Positions 10,058-19,257 of a stretch of DNA of 64,000 nucleotides are shown in pieces; the stretch's first letter is position 1, and each line of letters starts with the position of its first letter. The notes under the pieces were generated by a model that worked only from the letters and a program-made list of their open reading frames with translations, did not search any database and had not been told where the DNA came from. The DNA is from Phycisphaerales bacterium (lineage in GTDB: Bacteria > Planctomycetota > Phycisphaerae > Phycisphaerales > UBA1924), in assembly GCA_029260295.1 (NCBI GenBank), contig JAJDDN010000008.1:902193-966192 (forward strand). Direction: 5' to 3'. A program made the position numbers and the translations under genes.

Positions 10058-10803
10058 AATATTTATCGACTCTTGCCGTGTGTGCTTGTTGCACGCTTCT
10101 GTCCACCACCACTCTTGCTGGGCCTGATCACAACCATGATCATGGCGCGTCGATTGGAAAGGCCACCGCAACAACTGCGACGGTTCACTACACACTCAAT
10201 ACCTGCGCCATTTCTGGCGAGGCGTTGGGGAGCATGGGCGATGCGATCGTGAAGGTCTATGACGGTCGCGAAGTCAAGTTCTGCTGCTCGATGTGCGTCC
10301 CGAAGTTTGAGAAGGATCTCGAAGCGTCGTTTGCAAACCTTGACGAGCAGATTATTGAATCACAGCTCCCGTTCTACCCCACCACCACCTGCGTTGTATC
10401 CGGCGAACCGCTCGGCGGGGACGACATGAGCGACCCAATCAACATGGTTCACAACGGCCGGCTTGTCCGCTTGTGCTGCAGAATGTGCACCAAGGATTTT
10501 AAAGCAAACCCCGAGGCCTACATCGCCAAGCTTGACGAGGCGGTCATCGCCCAGCAGAGCGTGCACTACCCGCTGACGGCTTGTCCGATTTCGGGCGAAG
10601 CACTCGGCTCGATGGGTGATTCGATCGATGTCGTGTACGCGGGCCGGCTTGTCAAGTTCTGCTGCATGATGTGCATCCCGGATTTTGAGAAGGACCCGAT
10701 GGCGACGATCTCGAAGATTGATGCTGCATGGACGGAAATGCATAAAGATGCCGACGGGAATCAAAATCACGAGATGAAGAACGACCACGATCACGGCGGC
10801 TGA
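10054..10803 (+). CDS. periplasmic protein with three tandem Cys-rich YHS/TRASH-like repeats, probable metal binding
   Basis: MKYLSTLAVCACCTLLSTTTLAG signal peptide; three repeats of the form '..YPLTACPISGEALGSMGDSIDVVYAGRLVKFCCMMCIPDFEKDP'; His-rich start and end (DHNHDHG, NDHDHGG). Confidence 0.8.
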   Translation: MKYLSTLAVCACCTLLSTTTLAGPDHNHDHGASIGKATATTATVHYTLNTCAISGEALGSMGDAIVKVYDGREVKFCCSMCVPKFEKDLEASFANLDEQIIESQLPFYPTTTCVVSGEPLGGDDMSDPINMVHNGRLVRLCCRMCTKDFKANPEAYIAKLDEAVIAQQSVHYPLTACPISGEALGSMGDSIDVVYAGRLVKFCCMMCIPDFEKDPMATISKIDAAWTEMHKDADGNQNHEMKNDHDHGG

Positions 10804-10824
10804 GTCAACACACCACCGAACAAA

Positions 10825-10873
10825 CTGATCATGCTGATCGTGCTTTGCATGCTTGGGTGATCGGTTTTTTTAT
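10825..10873 (+). terminator. possible terminator between convergent cus and nos units
   Basis: Imperfect hairpin CTGATCATGC...GCATG..TGATCGG followed by a T7 run. Confidence 0.4.
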
Positions 10874-10895
10874 GCGCACATACCTTGGTCTGGGA

Positions 10896-11351
10896 TCAGT
10901 CCCGTTTCCAGAGTGTCTCGAAACTGACGACCTGGCCCTCGATTGGAGCGGCGAAGGCATCGGCCTCGGCCTTTGTAGTGAACGAGGCGATGTGCGAGGC
11001 CATGGGTGTGCGGAGTTGATCGGATTTGACATACCAGGCGTCGGCCATTGATATCCACTCAGAGGATCCGTGGTCGTGGCTCCATCGATCGGTGATGGTG
11101 AGTTCTGTGTGCTTGGATTCGAAGATCATCTGGCAGTTGAAGTCGTCGAAGGTCATGGGTTCGTTTCCGCGATCGCCGTCGATGATGGTCGCGGTGGCGA
11201 AGCGTTCGTCGGAGATGATCATCCCGCACTCGATGCAGATGGAATCGCCGTAGCGGATGTTGGGTGGGCCGCCGTCTGAGTCTGCTCCGCATCCGGATAA
11301 CGCCATGATTGCTAGGACGCTTCCCAGACCAATCGAAGGTGCGAGATTCAT
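10896..11351 (-). CDS. nosL: NosL-family copper chaperone lipoprotein
   Basis: MNLAPSIGLGSVLAIMALSGCGADSD (lipobox), 'CIECGMIISDERFATATI..DGNEPMTFDDFNCQM' style NosL motif; adjacent to nosYFD. Confidence 0.85.
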   Translation of the reverse strand: MNLAPSIGLGSVLAIMALSGCGADSDGGPPNIRYGDSICIECGMIISDERFATATIIDGDRGNEPMTFDDFNCQMIFESKHTELTITDRWSHDHGSSEWISMADAWYVKSDQLRTPMASHIASFTTKAEADAFAAPIEGQVVSFETLWKRD

Positions 11352-12241
11352 ACCGAGCCCCTTTTCGAGAAGATGAGCACCGCGATGGCGAGCGGGACGA
11401 TTGTCCAGACGCCGAGGACGAGTGCGAGGATCCACGGGAGCATGCTGCCGAAGGTTTGGGAGGCGTACATACCGACGGGACCCAGGACATCGAGCGAGGC
11501 GTTCATGTTGACGATGACCGCCATCTTGAAAGCCTGCAGCGGGTTCATCACGCCGATGGCGAAAACCTCTTGCACGCGGAGTTTGAAGAGAATCGTACCC
11601 GCCATCAGCCCGAGATCGCTCAGGAAGACAAGGATCAGCCAGGCAAACAATCCAAGCCCGGTCGCCACGCCGCTCCGGCGGGACAGCACCGAGAGGAGCA
11701 TCCCAACAGAGAGCATCGCCAGCGCGAGCATGCAGGTAAAGAGGACGAGCATGACAAATGCACTGATGCCCACGCCCCCCACTCGCCATGCCAAGACACC
11801 GGCGCTGAGGCCGAATCCGATGCACATCGAGCAGCACAACGCGACGGCTAGGCCGATGTATTTGCCTAGCAAGAGTTCAGTTCGTGAGATGGGCTGGGCG
11901 AGCAGGTACAGGAGCGTTCCGCGTTCGCGCTCGCCGGCGATCGACCCGGCACCGGCGATGAGGGCCATGAGCGGGACGACGAGCATAATCAAGTTCAGCA
12001 GCCCGGCGGTGGTTCTGCCGAAGCCGGCGAAGCCGTGAGAACCTGAACCGGCGAGTGACATGAAGGACACCGCGACAGCGAGGACCGTGAAGGCGACGGT
12101 GTAGAGAATAAACCAGCGGCTCGAAATCGCATCGCGGAACTCGCGGCGGGCGAATGCGATGACGCTGGAGACTCTGGACAGGTGCGAACCGATCGCGGAG
12201 GAGCTTGGCTCACTTGATGTTTCAACTGGGAGTGCGGTCAT
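11348..12241 (-). CDS. nosY: ABC transporter permease NosY-like
   Basis: Multi-TM protein, 'AFARREFRDAISSRWFILYTVAFTVLA...GAGSIAGERERGTLLYLLAQPISRTELLLGKYIG'; nos cluster context. Confidence 0.88.
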   Translation of the reverse strand: MTALPVETSSEPSSSAIGSHLSRVSSVIAFARREFRDAISSRWFILYTVAFTVLAVAVSFMSLAGSGSHGFAGFGRTTAGLLNLIMLVVPLMALIAGAGSIAGERERGTLLYLLAQPISRTELLLGKYIGLAVALCCSMCIGFGLSAGVLAWRVGGVGISAFVMLVLFTCMLALAMLSVGMLLSVLSRRSGVATGLGLFAWLILVFLSDLGLMAGTILFKLRVQEVFAIGVMNPLQAFKMAVIVNMNASLDVLGPVGMYASQTFGSMLPWILALVLGVWTIVPLAIAVLIFSKRGSV

Positions 12242-13113
12242 TTGGAATCCTCCTGGACTTCATCGAGGATCTCGAAGTCGCGGACTTCGATTTCTGCTCT
12301 TGCGAGGACGGAGACTGGCTCAGCTTTGCGGTTGCGCGGGACCGAGACGCAGAGGCCGTGGCCGTTGAGGTTGACGGCATGGCCAGCATCACGGAGGACA
12401 GTCGCGGCGGTCTCTTCGGTGCCCATGCTTAGGTACAGACGCATGGTCTGGACCCGCGATTCGGTTGGCCAGAGTTCTTGAGGCGAAACATCTTTGACCA
12501 GCTTGCCCTTCTCCATCACCAGCACACGCCCGGCTAGCGAAAGGACCTCGTCTGGACGGTGCGATGCAAAGAGGAGTGTCTTGCCGTCGTCGCGGAGTTG
12601 GCAGAGGGTGTCGATGACCTCGCCTCGGCCTGAGGCGTCGAGGTTTGAAGTGGGTTCGTCGAGGACAATGATGGGTGGATCGGCGATGAGCGCGATGGCG
12701 AGTGCGAGGCGTTGTTTCATGCCGCCTGACAAGTCGCGGACGCGTTTCTTCTCGTGGCCTTGCAAACCAACCTTGGCCAGCGCGAGGGCCGCCCCACGGC
12801 TATCGACCTTGCGGAGATTGGCAAAGAACATGATCGACGATCCGAGCTTGGCATCGTCGTGGAAGGCGAGTTCTTGTGGGACATAGCCGACGAACGAGCG
12901 GGCTTTCTTGCCTTTGGTGCGGACATCGACGCCATGAATGGAGACCGTACCTGCTGAGGGGAAGATGCCTAAGAGTGAGCGGACCAGCGTGGTTTTGCCT
13001 GCGCCGTTGCTCCCCCAGAGGGCGATCGATTCACCTTCGGACAGGTTGAAGGAGAGGTCATCAACAGCGACGACGCTCCCGAATTTTTTGGTGACATGGG
13101 ATGCTTTGATCAT
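12238..13113 (-). CDS. nosF: ABC transporter ATP-binding protein NosF-like
   Basis: Walker A 'GSNGAGKTTL', signature 'LSGGMKQRLALA', Walker B 'PIIVLDEPTSNLD'. Confidence 0.9.
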   Translation of the reverse strand: MIKASHVTKKFGSVVAVDDLSFNLSEGESIALWGSNGAGKTTLVRSLLGIFPSAGTVSIHGVDVRTKGKKARSFVGYVPQELAFHDDAKLGSSIMFFANLRKVDSRGAALALAKVGLQGHEKKRVRDLSGGMKQRLALAIALIADPPIIVLDEPTSNLDASGRGEVIDTLCQLRDDGKTLLFASHRPDEVLSLAGRVLVMEKGKLVKDVSPQELWPTESRVQTMRLYLSMGTEETAATVLRDAGHAVNLNGHGLCVSVPRNRKAEPVSVLARAEIEVRDFEILDEVQEDSK

Positions 13114-14522
13114 ACGAAGGCCCTTTGTGATGGGTCAGGATCGGCAATGACTGGTAGACGGCGTTGATGTGCGATGAGCCAACCCCCGAGGCATGAGATC
13201 GAGAGCAAACCGAGTGAGAATGCAATCATAGGAAGGCGCGATGCTTTCTGCGTGCTGACAAGCAGATCGAGCGTTGGGGGCTTGGTGAGGGGGGAGGTGT
13301 CGATAAAGATAGGTTGCGGGCTGAGTTCTGGAAAGGCGCGGGCGGTGAGTTCGATGGCTTGCTGGGCTGGGCTATGAAGGAAGATGCGGAGGTTTGGCTG
13401 ACGGGCGAGCAGTGACCGGAAGAGACTGCGTGGTTCGTGGGGGAAGTCACCGATGCCGTCGTTGTCTTGATCGAATCCGGAATAGTTGGACCAGAAGTTA
13501 CCGATGCCGTCTGCTGAGAACTCGTTGAGCATGAGCTGGCCGCGCCCGTGGACGGTGACCTGCTCTTCGTTTTCTACGAATGCATTATTGGTAATGACAT
13601 TGTTGTGGGTGATGGGCGTGGAGAGGAGGCCGATCTCGTTGAAGGCGACCTTGTTGCCTGTGATGATCCCCCAGGAATCGACCGACGACGGGGAGTTGTC
13701 GACATACATCCCGACGCGGTTGGCGAGCAGGGCGTTGTTTTTAATGATGATGGCATCGCAGTCTTTGAGCCCGATGCCGTAGCCGCTGGTGCCACGGTTG
13801 TTGATGATGGAGTTGCCGATGAGGGTGATGTCGTTGGAGTACATCAGGTAGATGCCCACGGAGTTGGCGACGAGTTGGTTGTCAGCCAGGGTCGTGTTGT
13901 GGGAGTACATAAAGTGCAACCCGTACCGCGAATCGGTGACATAGTTGCGGGCGACAGAGAGATCTTCGGAGTACCAGAAGACCATGTCGCGGACGGCATC
14001 GATGGTGTTGTCCTCGATGACGGAGTTGTGGCTCCACCAAAGGCGGATGCCGTCGCCGCGGCGTCCGAGTTCGAGCTCTTTACCGACGATGGTGTTGTTA
14101 CGGATGATTGAATCGGCTGCGGGGCGGAGATCGATTCCGAAATAGACATCTTCGAAATAGTTATCCTCAATGACAACCGGACCTTCGACGGCTCGGATGC
14201 CGGCGGGCTCCTTATCGACCGTCGAACCCGAACCGCGGATCGTAAACCCACGAATCGTGACATCACCAACCATAATCTCAATAACCGAACCCTTGCCGAG
14301 CCCGTCAATGGTGACGAGGCCTTGGCCTTCGAGGGTGATCGGTTTATTGATCTGGAGGTAACCCTCGTAGAAACCCGCGGGGACTACGACAGTTGAGCCC
14401 GGCTCGGCGGCCTCGATGAGCCGGGCGATTTCGTCGCTTGACTTATGTGTTATTTGCGCTTGAACCCCGAACACCGCGGCAAAGAGTACACATAAGCCCG
14501 CGATGTATTGGAGTTTCAACAT
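13110..14522 (-). CDS. nosD: nitrous oxide reductase accessory protein NosD (periplasmic copper-binding, right-handed beta helix)
   Basis: MLKLQYIAGLCVLFAAVFGVQA signal; repetitive 'VIEDNTIDAVRDMVFWYSEDLSVARNYVTDSRYGLHFMYSHNTTLADNQLVANSVGIYLMYS'; C-terminal TM. Confidence 0.92.
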   Translation of the reverse strand: MLKLQYIAGLCVLFAAVFGVQAQITHKSSDEIARLIEAAEPGSTVVVPAGFYEGYLQINKPITLEGQGLVTIDGLGKGSVIEIMVGDVTIRGFTIRGSGSTVDKEPAGIRAVEGPVVIEDNYFEDVYFGIDLRPAADSIIRNNTIVGKELELGRRGDGIRLWWSHNSVIEDNTIDAVRDMVFWYSEDLSVARNYVTDSRYGLHFMYSHNTTLADNQLVANSVGIYLMYSNDITLIGNSIINNRGTSGYGIGLKDCDAIIIKNNALLANRVGMYVDNSPSSVDSWGIITGNKVAFNEIGLLSTPITHNNVITNNAFVENEEQVTVHGRGQLMLNEFSADGIGNFWSNYSGFDQDNDGIGDFPHEPRSLFRSLLARQPNLRIFLHSPAQQAIELTARAFPELSPQPIFIDTSPLTKPPTLDLLVSTQKASRLPMIAFSLGLLSISCLGGWLIAHQRRLPVIADPDPSQRAFV

Positions 14523-14524
14523 GG

Positions 14525-15205
14525 TTAAGCTGCGGCCTGCTTTGCTGCTTTCTTTTCGGCCTTCTGGGCCTTGACAAGCGGAGCATACGCCCGCCAGTGG
14601 AAGAACAATGAGATGACCACCACACCAGATGCGATAGTCGCCAAGATCAACCCGGGGCCTGCCTTGGCGATGGTTTCGAACTGACCGATGAACCCGCTGC
14701 CCAAGATCGGAGGCACAAACGGCTCGATTGAGTTTGAAAGCGGCGCGTCGGGATCGAGATTCATCCCGAAGTGGCTCATCCATAGATACAAGTCGATCAG
14801 GAACACTGCGGGGAATGTGATCACGGGGATAATCAGAATCACTGCCCACCGGCTGTGGATCCAGCTTGCGAGTTCGAGCATGACGACGAACAGGATCATG
14901 AAGTACACGCCGACATGCCGTTCGATTTGAGCGGCTTCTTCGAGTGGACGCATCCCGATGTAATGATTGAGACTATTGATCTCGGCGACATCACCCGAGA
15001 GGTGATTCACATACGCAATGAGATGTAGGTTTTCGGGGTATTGCGGGGCGACCAGCTCCATGCTCCAGAAGGGAACAAAGAGTGCTACAAGAAGCATAAT
15101 CCTGGCGAGGAGGAGCAAGAACCCCGGGGCGCCGTACTTCAAGCTGTTTTTCTTGAGATCGTCCTGATCCACGCGTGGGCCGACGATGTGATCGATGAAT
15201 GTCAT
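14525..15205 (-). CDS. integral membrane protein of clade II nos cluster (NosB-like position)
   Basis: Several hydrophobic segments; 'SMELVAPQYPENLHLIAYVNHLSGDVAEINSLNHYIGMRPL'; lies between nosZ and nosD as in clade II nos operons. Confidence 0.65.
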   Translation of the reverse strand: MTFIDHIVGPRVDQDDLKKNSLKYGAPGFLLLLARIMLLVALFVPFWSMELVAPQYPENLHLIAYVNHLSGDVAEINSLNHYIGMRPLEEAAQIERHVGVYFMILFVVMLELASWIHSRWAVILIIPVITFPAVFLIDLYLWMSHFGMNLDPDAPLSNSIEPFVPPILGSGFIGQFETIAKAGPGLILATIASGVVVISLFFHWRAYAPLVKAQKAEKKAAKQAAA

Positions 15206-15319
15206 CCGCTGATTCTCCTGAAGTGTTTGGCATGTCCTGCTTGGATGCCTGCTTTAAATACGCTGCGACGCGCGGTAGCGCGTCGCAGCATGTGTATGTC
15301 TCTGAAGAGCAAGTAGAAC

Positions 15320-17311
15320 TTACTCGTTAGGCTCGACCATGAGGTAGCCCATCATCTCCAGGTGGAGTGCTGAGCAGAACTCGGTGCAGTAGAACGGGAA
15401 GGTGCCCGCGGTGTCTGCAACAAACTCAACAGTCGCTGTTTCGCCTGGCTCAAGACTCAGTGTGATGTTGTATACTGGGATCGAGAAGCCGTGGGTCGCG
15501 TCAACAGCACGCTCGGTGTTGGTGATGCGCCAGGTGACGGTGTCACCCTGCTTGACAGTAACATGCTCAGGAGTGAAGTGGCTCCGGACCGCGGTCATGA
15601 AGACCTCGACCTCGTGATCGCCCTTCCGCTCGACGCGTTCCATCTTGGGACGCGGTGCCCATGGATCAACCGCCTGGGTATGTGGATCCCAGCCGATTTC
15701 TGGGTACACAGACCATGCGTTGAGCTTATCAGCCTTGATGATCTGAGCGTAGTGAGGCTCGCCGACACCCAGTGGCATGTCGTAGATCACAGGCATTTCG
15801 GTGCCCTGCTTGGAGATGTCCAGGAGCTGGAAGTTCTGCGGGAGCAACGGACCGACGCCGATGAAGCGATCGACCGCCCACTTGTTGTATGCGACGAGGT
15901 ACTTGCCGTCTGGATCGACGGTATCACCTTCAGCGGCACCGAGGTGGCCGATGTTGTAGTGAACCGGAGTCTTGTGGACGAGTGTCCAGTCTGGCTCAGG
16001 GTTGCCAGCACCATATGAACCACCGAGAGTCCAGCGGGCGACCGCTGAGTCAAGGAAGAGCGAGGTGTAGGCGTAGCCGTCAGGGCCGAACTGGGTGTGT
16101 AGTGGGCCAAGACCGACTTCAACCTGTGCTTCCATGACGCTATCGAAATCGAGAACGGGGACGCCGAACTCATCATGACCTGAGAAGGTCTTGTTATCGA
16201 TGGCTGCTTTGATCTTGGCGAACGAGTAGATGGTGGTGTGCGGATCGAGCTTGCCCGAAACGACAATGAAGTCACCCTTAGGAGCAACATCAACACCGTG
16301 AGGGCTGCGTGGCTCTGGGGTCACATGAAGGAGGCCTTCGGCGATCGCTGTTTTGAGCGAGATCACTTCCATGCCCTTGATGGTGCTGGTTTTGCCGGCC
16401 TGGAAGACTTTTTCAGCCTTCTGCCAGTTGATGATGTGGAGGTAGTCGGTCGCGTTCATGCTGACGCCGGCCTCGAATGGTGGGTTCTTCTCACCCTCGA
16501 CCCCGATACCGCCGGTGGCAAGTTCAGTGTTGATCGAGTTGAGGAAGAAGTAGCCATCGCTCTCGAGCTTGCCACAGTCGGCGATGTCCTGCCAGTATGG
16601 TGGGAGCTCGATCGCGAATGATTTGTCCTTATCGATTCGGCCTGCTTTGCGGTCAAACTTCCACATGGTGACGGCGCCACGGAAGTTCTCTTTGTACTCG
16701 CTCATTGGGGCATAATCAGCACCCCAAGGCACATTGTACTGCGCGGTCTCAAAGACATAGTCGGTGTTTGGGGTGACGAATGCACCGCCGTGATCGTTGA
16801 TGAACAGTGGGTTCTTGACGATCTGCTTGGTTTCAAAGTCACGAAGGTCGATCACGGCCATGCGTGCGTTGGACTTGTCGTTGACAAAGAGCCATTCGCC
16901 GTCGTAGTCGCCGTTGGTTTCCGAAAGCGCTGGGTGGTGTGTATCGCCCCAGAGGTTTTCTTTGCCCTGAACATTGCCTTCTGAGAGGATGTTGTTACCG
17001 ACGCCGTAGCCGTAGCCCTGCCATGGCTCTGGGGTAAAGACCGCGATGGTCTTGAGCAATCTCATCGATGGGACACCGATGACAAAGACTTGGCCCGAAT
17101 GACCGCCCGAGGACATGATGACATACTCGTCCATCATGCCTGTGGGTGTGTAGGTCTTGGCAGCGGCGATCAGGTCCTGCGTGGTGAGACCGCGTTCCTT
17201 AGCGACCTTCTGAACATCGTTCATGGACTGTGCCATGACCGACGACGACATGCCGAGCGTTATAGCCCCGGCCATAAGGATCATCTTGGATCCTAGTTTC
17301 GAAAGCGTCAT
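15320..17311 (-). CDS. nosZ: Sec-dependent (clade II/atypical) nitrous oxide reductase
   Basis: Sec-type signal without twin arginine (MTLSKLGSKMILMAGAITLGMSSSVMAQ); 'VIMSSGGHSGQVFVIGVPSMRLLKTIAVF'; CuA motif 'FPFYCTEFCSALHLEMMGYLMV'. Confidence 0.96.
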   Translation of the reverse strand: MTLSKLGSKMILMAGAITLGMSSSVMAQSMNDVQKVAKERGLTTQDLIAAAKTYTPTGMMDEYVIMSSGGHSGQVFVIGVPSMRLLKTIAVFTPEPWQGYGYGVGNNILSEGNVQGKENLWGDTHHPALSETNGDYDGEWLFVNDKSNARMAVIDLRDFETKQIVKNPLFINDHGGAFVTPNTDYVFETAQYNVPWGADYAPMSEYKENFRGAVTMWKFDRKAGRIDKDKSFAIELPPYWQDIADCGKLESDGYFFLNSINTELATGGIGVEGEKNPPFEAGVSMNATDYLHIINWQKAEKVFQAGKTSTIKGMEVISLKTAIAEGLLHVTPEPRSPHGVDVAPKGDFIVVSGKLDPHTTIYSFAKIKAAIDNKTFSGHDEFGVPVLDFDSVMEAQVEVGLGPLHTQFGPDGYAYTSLFLDSAVARWTLGGSYGAGNPEPDWTLVHKTPVHYNIGHLGAAEGDTVDPDGKYLVAYNKWAVDRFIGVGPLLPQNFQLLDISKQGTEMPVIYDMPLGVGEPHYAQIIKADKLNAWSVYPEIGWDPHTQAVDPWAPRPKMERVERKGDHEVEVFMTAVRSHFTPEHVTVKQGDTVTWRITNTERAVDATHGFSIPVYNITLSLEPGETATVEFVADTAGTFPFYCTEFCSALHLEMMGYLMVEPNE

Positions 17312-17393
17312 TGTATTTCCTTTCCTGCTGGATTATGAAATGACTAGGTGTTGATTTGAAAGAACCCCACAGCGTTGCGGGATTCAGAACCAC

Positions 17394-18506
17394 TCAATCA
17401 ATGGTGGAGATTGAACGGATGTAAGTGATAATGTCGTTGAGCTGATCGTCGGACATCGCGGGGTTCCCGCCCTTTGGAGGCATGTCCACACCGGTGGTGT
17501 TGGCAGCGTCCCAGATTGGGCGTCCCATTTTGACCATCGTAGCGATCTCTTTGTCGGTCGACTCTTTGATAAAGTTACTCGTTGTAAATGGCTTGCCGAG
17601 CCCTTCCATGCCTTCGCCGCTGGGGCCGTGGCATGCTGAGCACATCGAGACAAAGAAGTCTCGCCCGACAACCGGAGCTGAGCTTTGTGCGTTGTCGGCA
17701 CCGTTAATCGAACGGATGTACTCGATGATGTTGTTGAGATCATCGTCGGACATTGCGGGGTTACCACCCTTGGGGGGCATGTCGATGCCGGTAGTATTTG
17801 CGGGGTCCCAGATCGGACGCCCCATCTTAACCAACATGATGATTTCTTTGTCGGTCGAATCTTTGACAAACTGGCTATCTATAAAGGATTTTCCGAGCCC
17901 GTCCATGCCTTCGCCGTTGGGGCCGTGGCATGATGAACAAAGAGCTACATAGAGGTCACGACCGGGGCCGTCGAACGCGACCACGGCGGTTGATCGTTCG
18001 ATGATCCAGCTGTCCATGCTTGATCTTGGTGCTGAGGGGTCTTGAATCGAGCGGAGGTGGACGATGACATCATTAATCTGCTCGTCACTGATGTTCTGTG
18101 CGCCGCGGGCGGGCATCATGACACCGGTGGTGTTGAGCGGGTGGTCTGGAAGCCGGCCCACGGCGATGTTGTTAAAGAGCTCTGCATCATCGCTGTCTTG
18201 GATGTAGCCGTTGTTAACCAATGGCTTGCCCAAGCCGACGACGCCCTGAGCTTTGTCACCGTGACAGACTTTGCATGTATTCATGTAAACCGTCTCACCA
18301 AGCGAGAGCTGTTCTGAAGGAGCACCTAAGAATGCGACGGCGGTATGCGCCACCCGGTCGGAGCTCGGAGGCCCTGCGATGACGACGATCGCAAGAATCA
18401 CAGGGAGCGTAATGGTTATCAGGACCAATACCCCAATGGATTTCCACTTATATGGATCAGCGTTGTGCGTAAGGCCTGTATGTGATTGAACTTGAAAATT
18501 TGACAT
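17394..18506 (-). CDS. membrane-anchored c-type cytochrome with three CxxCH domains
   Basis: CKVCHGD, CSSCHGP, CSACHGP; N-terminal TM; two near-identical C-terminal repeat units ('GRPIWD.ANTTG.DMPPKGGNPAMSDD.LN.II.YIRSI'). Confidence 0.92.
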   Translation of the reverse strand: MSNFQVQSHTGLTHNADPYKWKSIGVLVLITITLPVILAIVVIAGPPSSDRVAHTAVAFLGAPSEQLSLGETVYMNTCKVCHGDKAQGVVGLGKPLVNNGYIQDSDDAELFNNIAVGRLPDHPLNTTGVMMPARGAQNISDEQINDVIVHLRSIQDPSAPRSSMDSWIIERSTAVVAFDGPGRDLYVALCSSCHGPNGEGMDGLGKSFIDSQFVKDSTDKEIIMLVKMGRPIWDPANTTGIDMPPKGGNPAMSDDDLNNIIEYIRSINGADNAQSSAPVVGRDFFVSMCSACHGPSGEGMEGLGKPFTTSNFIKESTDKEIATMVKMGRPIWDAANTTGVDMPPKGGNPAMSDDQLNDIITYIRSISTID

Positions 18507-19257
18507 AGTGAAGCGGTCTCGGTGTGATTACTGCATTTCTGGACATACAAGTACTCTTATTGCCAATGAGTATATATTCCTGCCTGAGGATAAATCAATG
18601 CGTAAATTCGAAATCCTGAGGCTTCACTACAAAATACGCCCCAACTGAACACTAGGGGCATTTTACCAAAACAAAAAGAAATGAATTCTATTCTGATGCC
18701 CCTTTTTAGGCTCTGAATTAGAACTCAGCGAAAAAACTGTGACAAACTGAAACTCAGAGGCTCAAGTGGAACAAGTTGTTCAATAGTTCGCAAATATAGA
18801 CCATGGGTTCACTATCAATCTTAGAGAGCACAATTTGCCTTCCCAGTACCCAATCAGGGCATGAGCCCTCACAATAAGCGATGCATTGAAAATGTGCGGA
18901 GGATCGAGTTTCCCCTCGAATCCAGATACTCAACTGAGAATCAGGGGCAATGAGGATGGATTCATGGCAAAAAAATAGCACTGGAAGTCTGAAGCCAACC
19001 AGTGCCACACCCGAAACGGGCTGAATGAATAAACATATAAATCCTGGATCTTGACCGTCTCGTCACAAAATCATTTGGGACAGAATCGAATCTGCCATCT
19101 GGGTAAACAGATGGCTTGGACGAGCGATCAAGCATTTACATGCCTCATCCAACAACGCACCATCTGTGGAGATCCGCGCAAGGATTTTCTTGATTTTTCG
19201 AATTTATATGCTGAAGGCTCTGGATGCACACATAAATAGGAACATCGACACAATGAC

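Noticed and set aside
11309-12038. Long + strand ORFs (180 and 221 aa) across nosY
   Set aside because: Antisense shadows of a well-supported membrane protein; compositionally biased with no recognisable domain.
18754-19008. 84-aa minus ORF upstream of the nos cytochrome as a gene
   Set aside because: No recognisable motif, no clear ribosome-binding context, AT-rich gap; cannot be supported.
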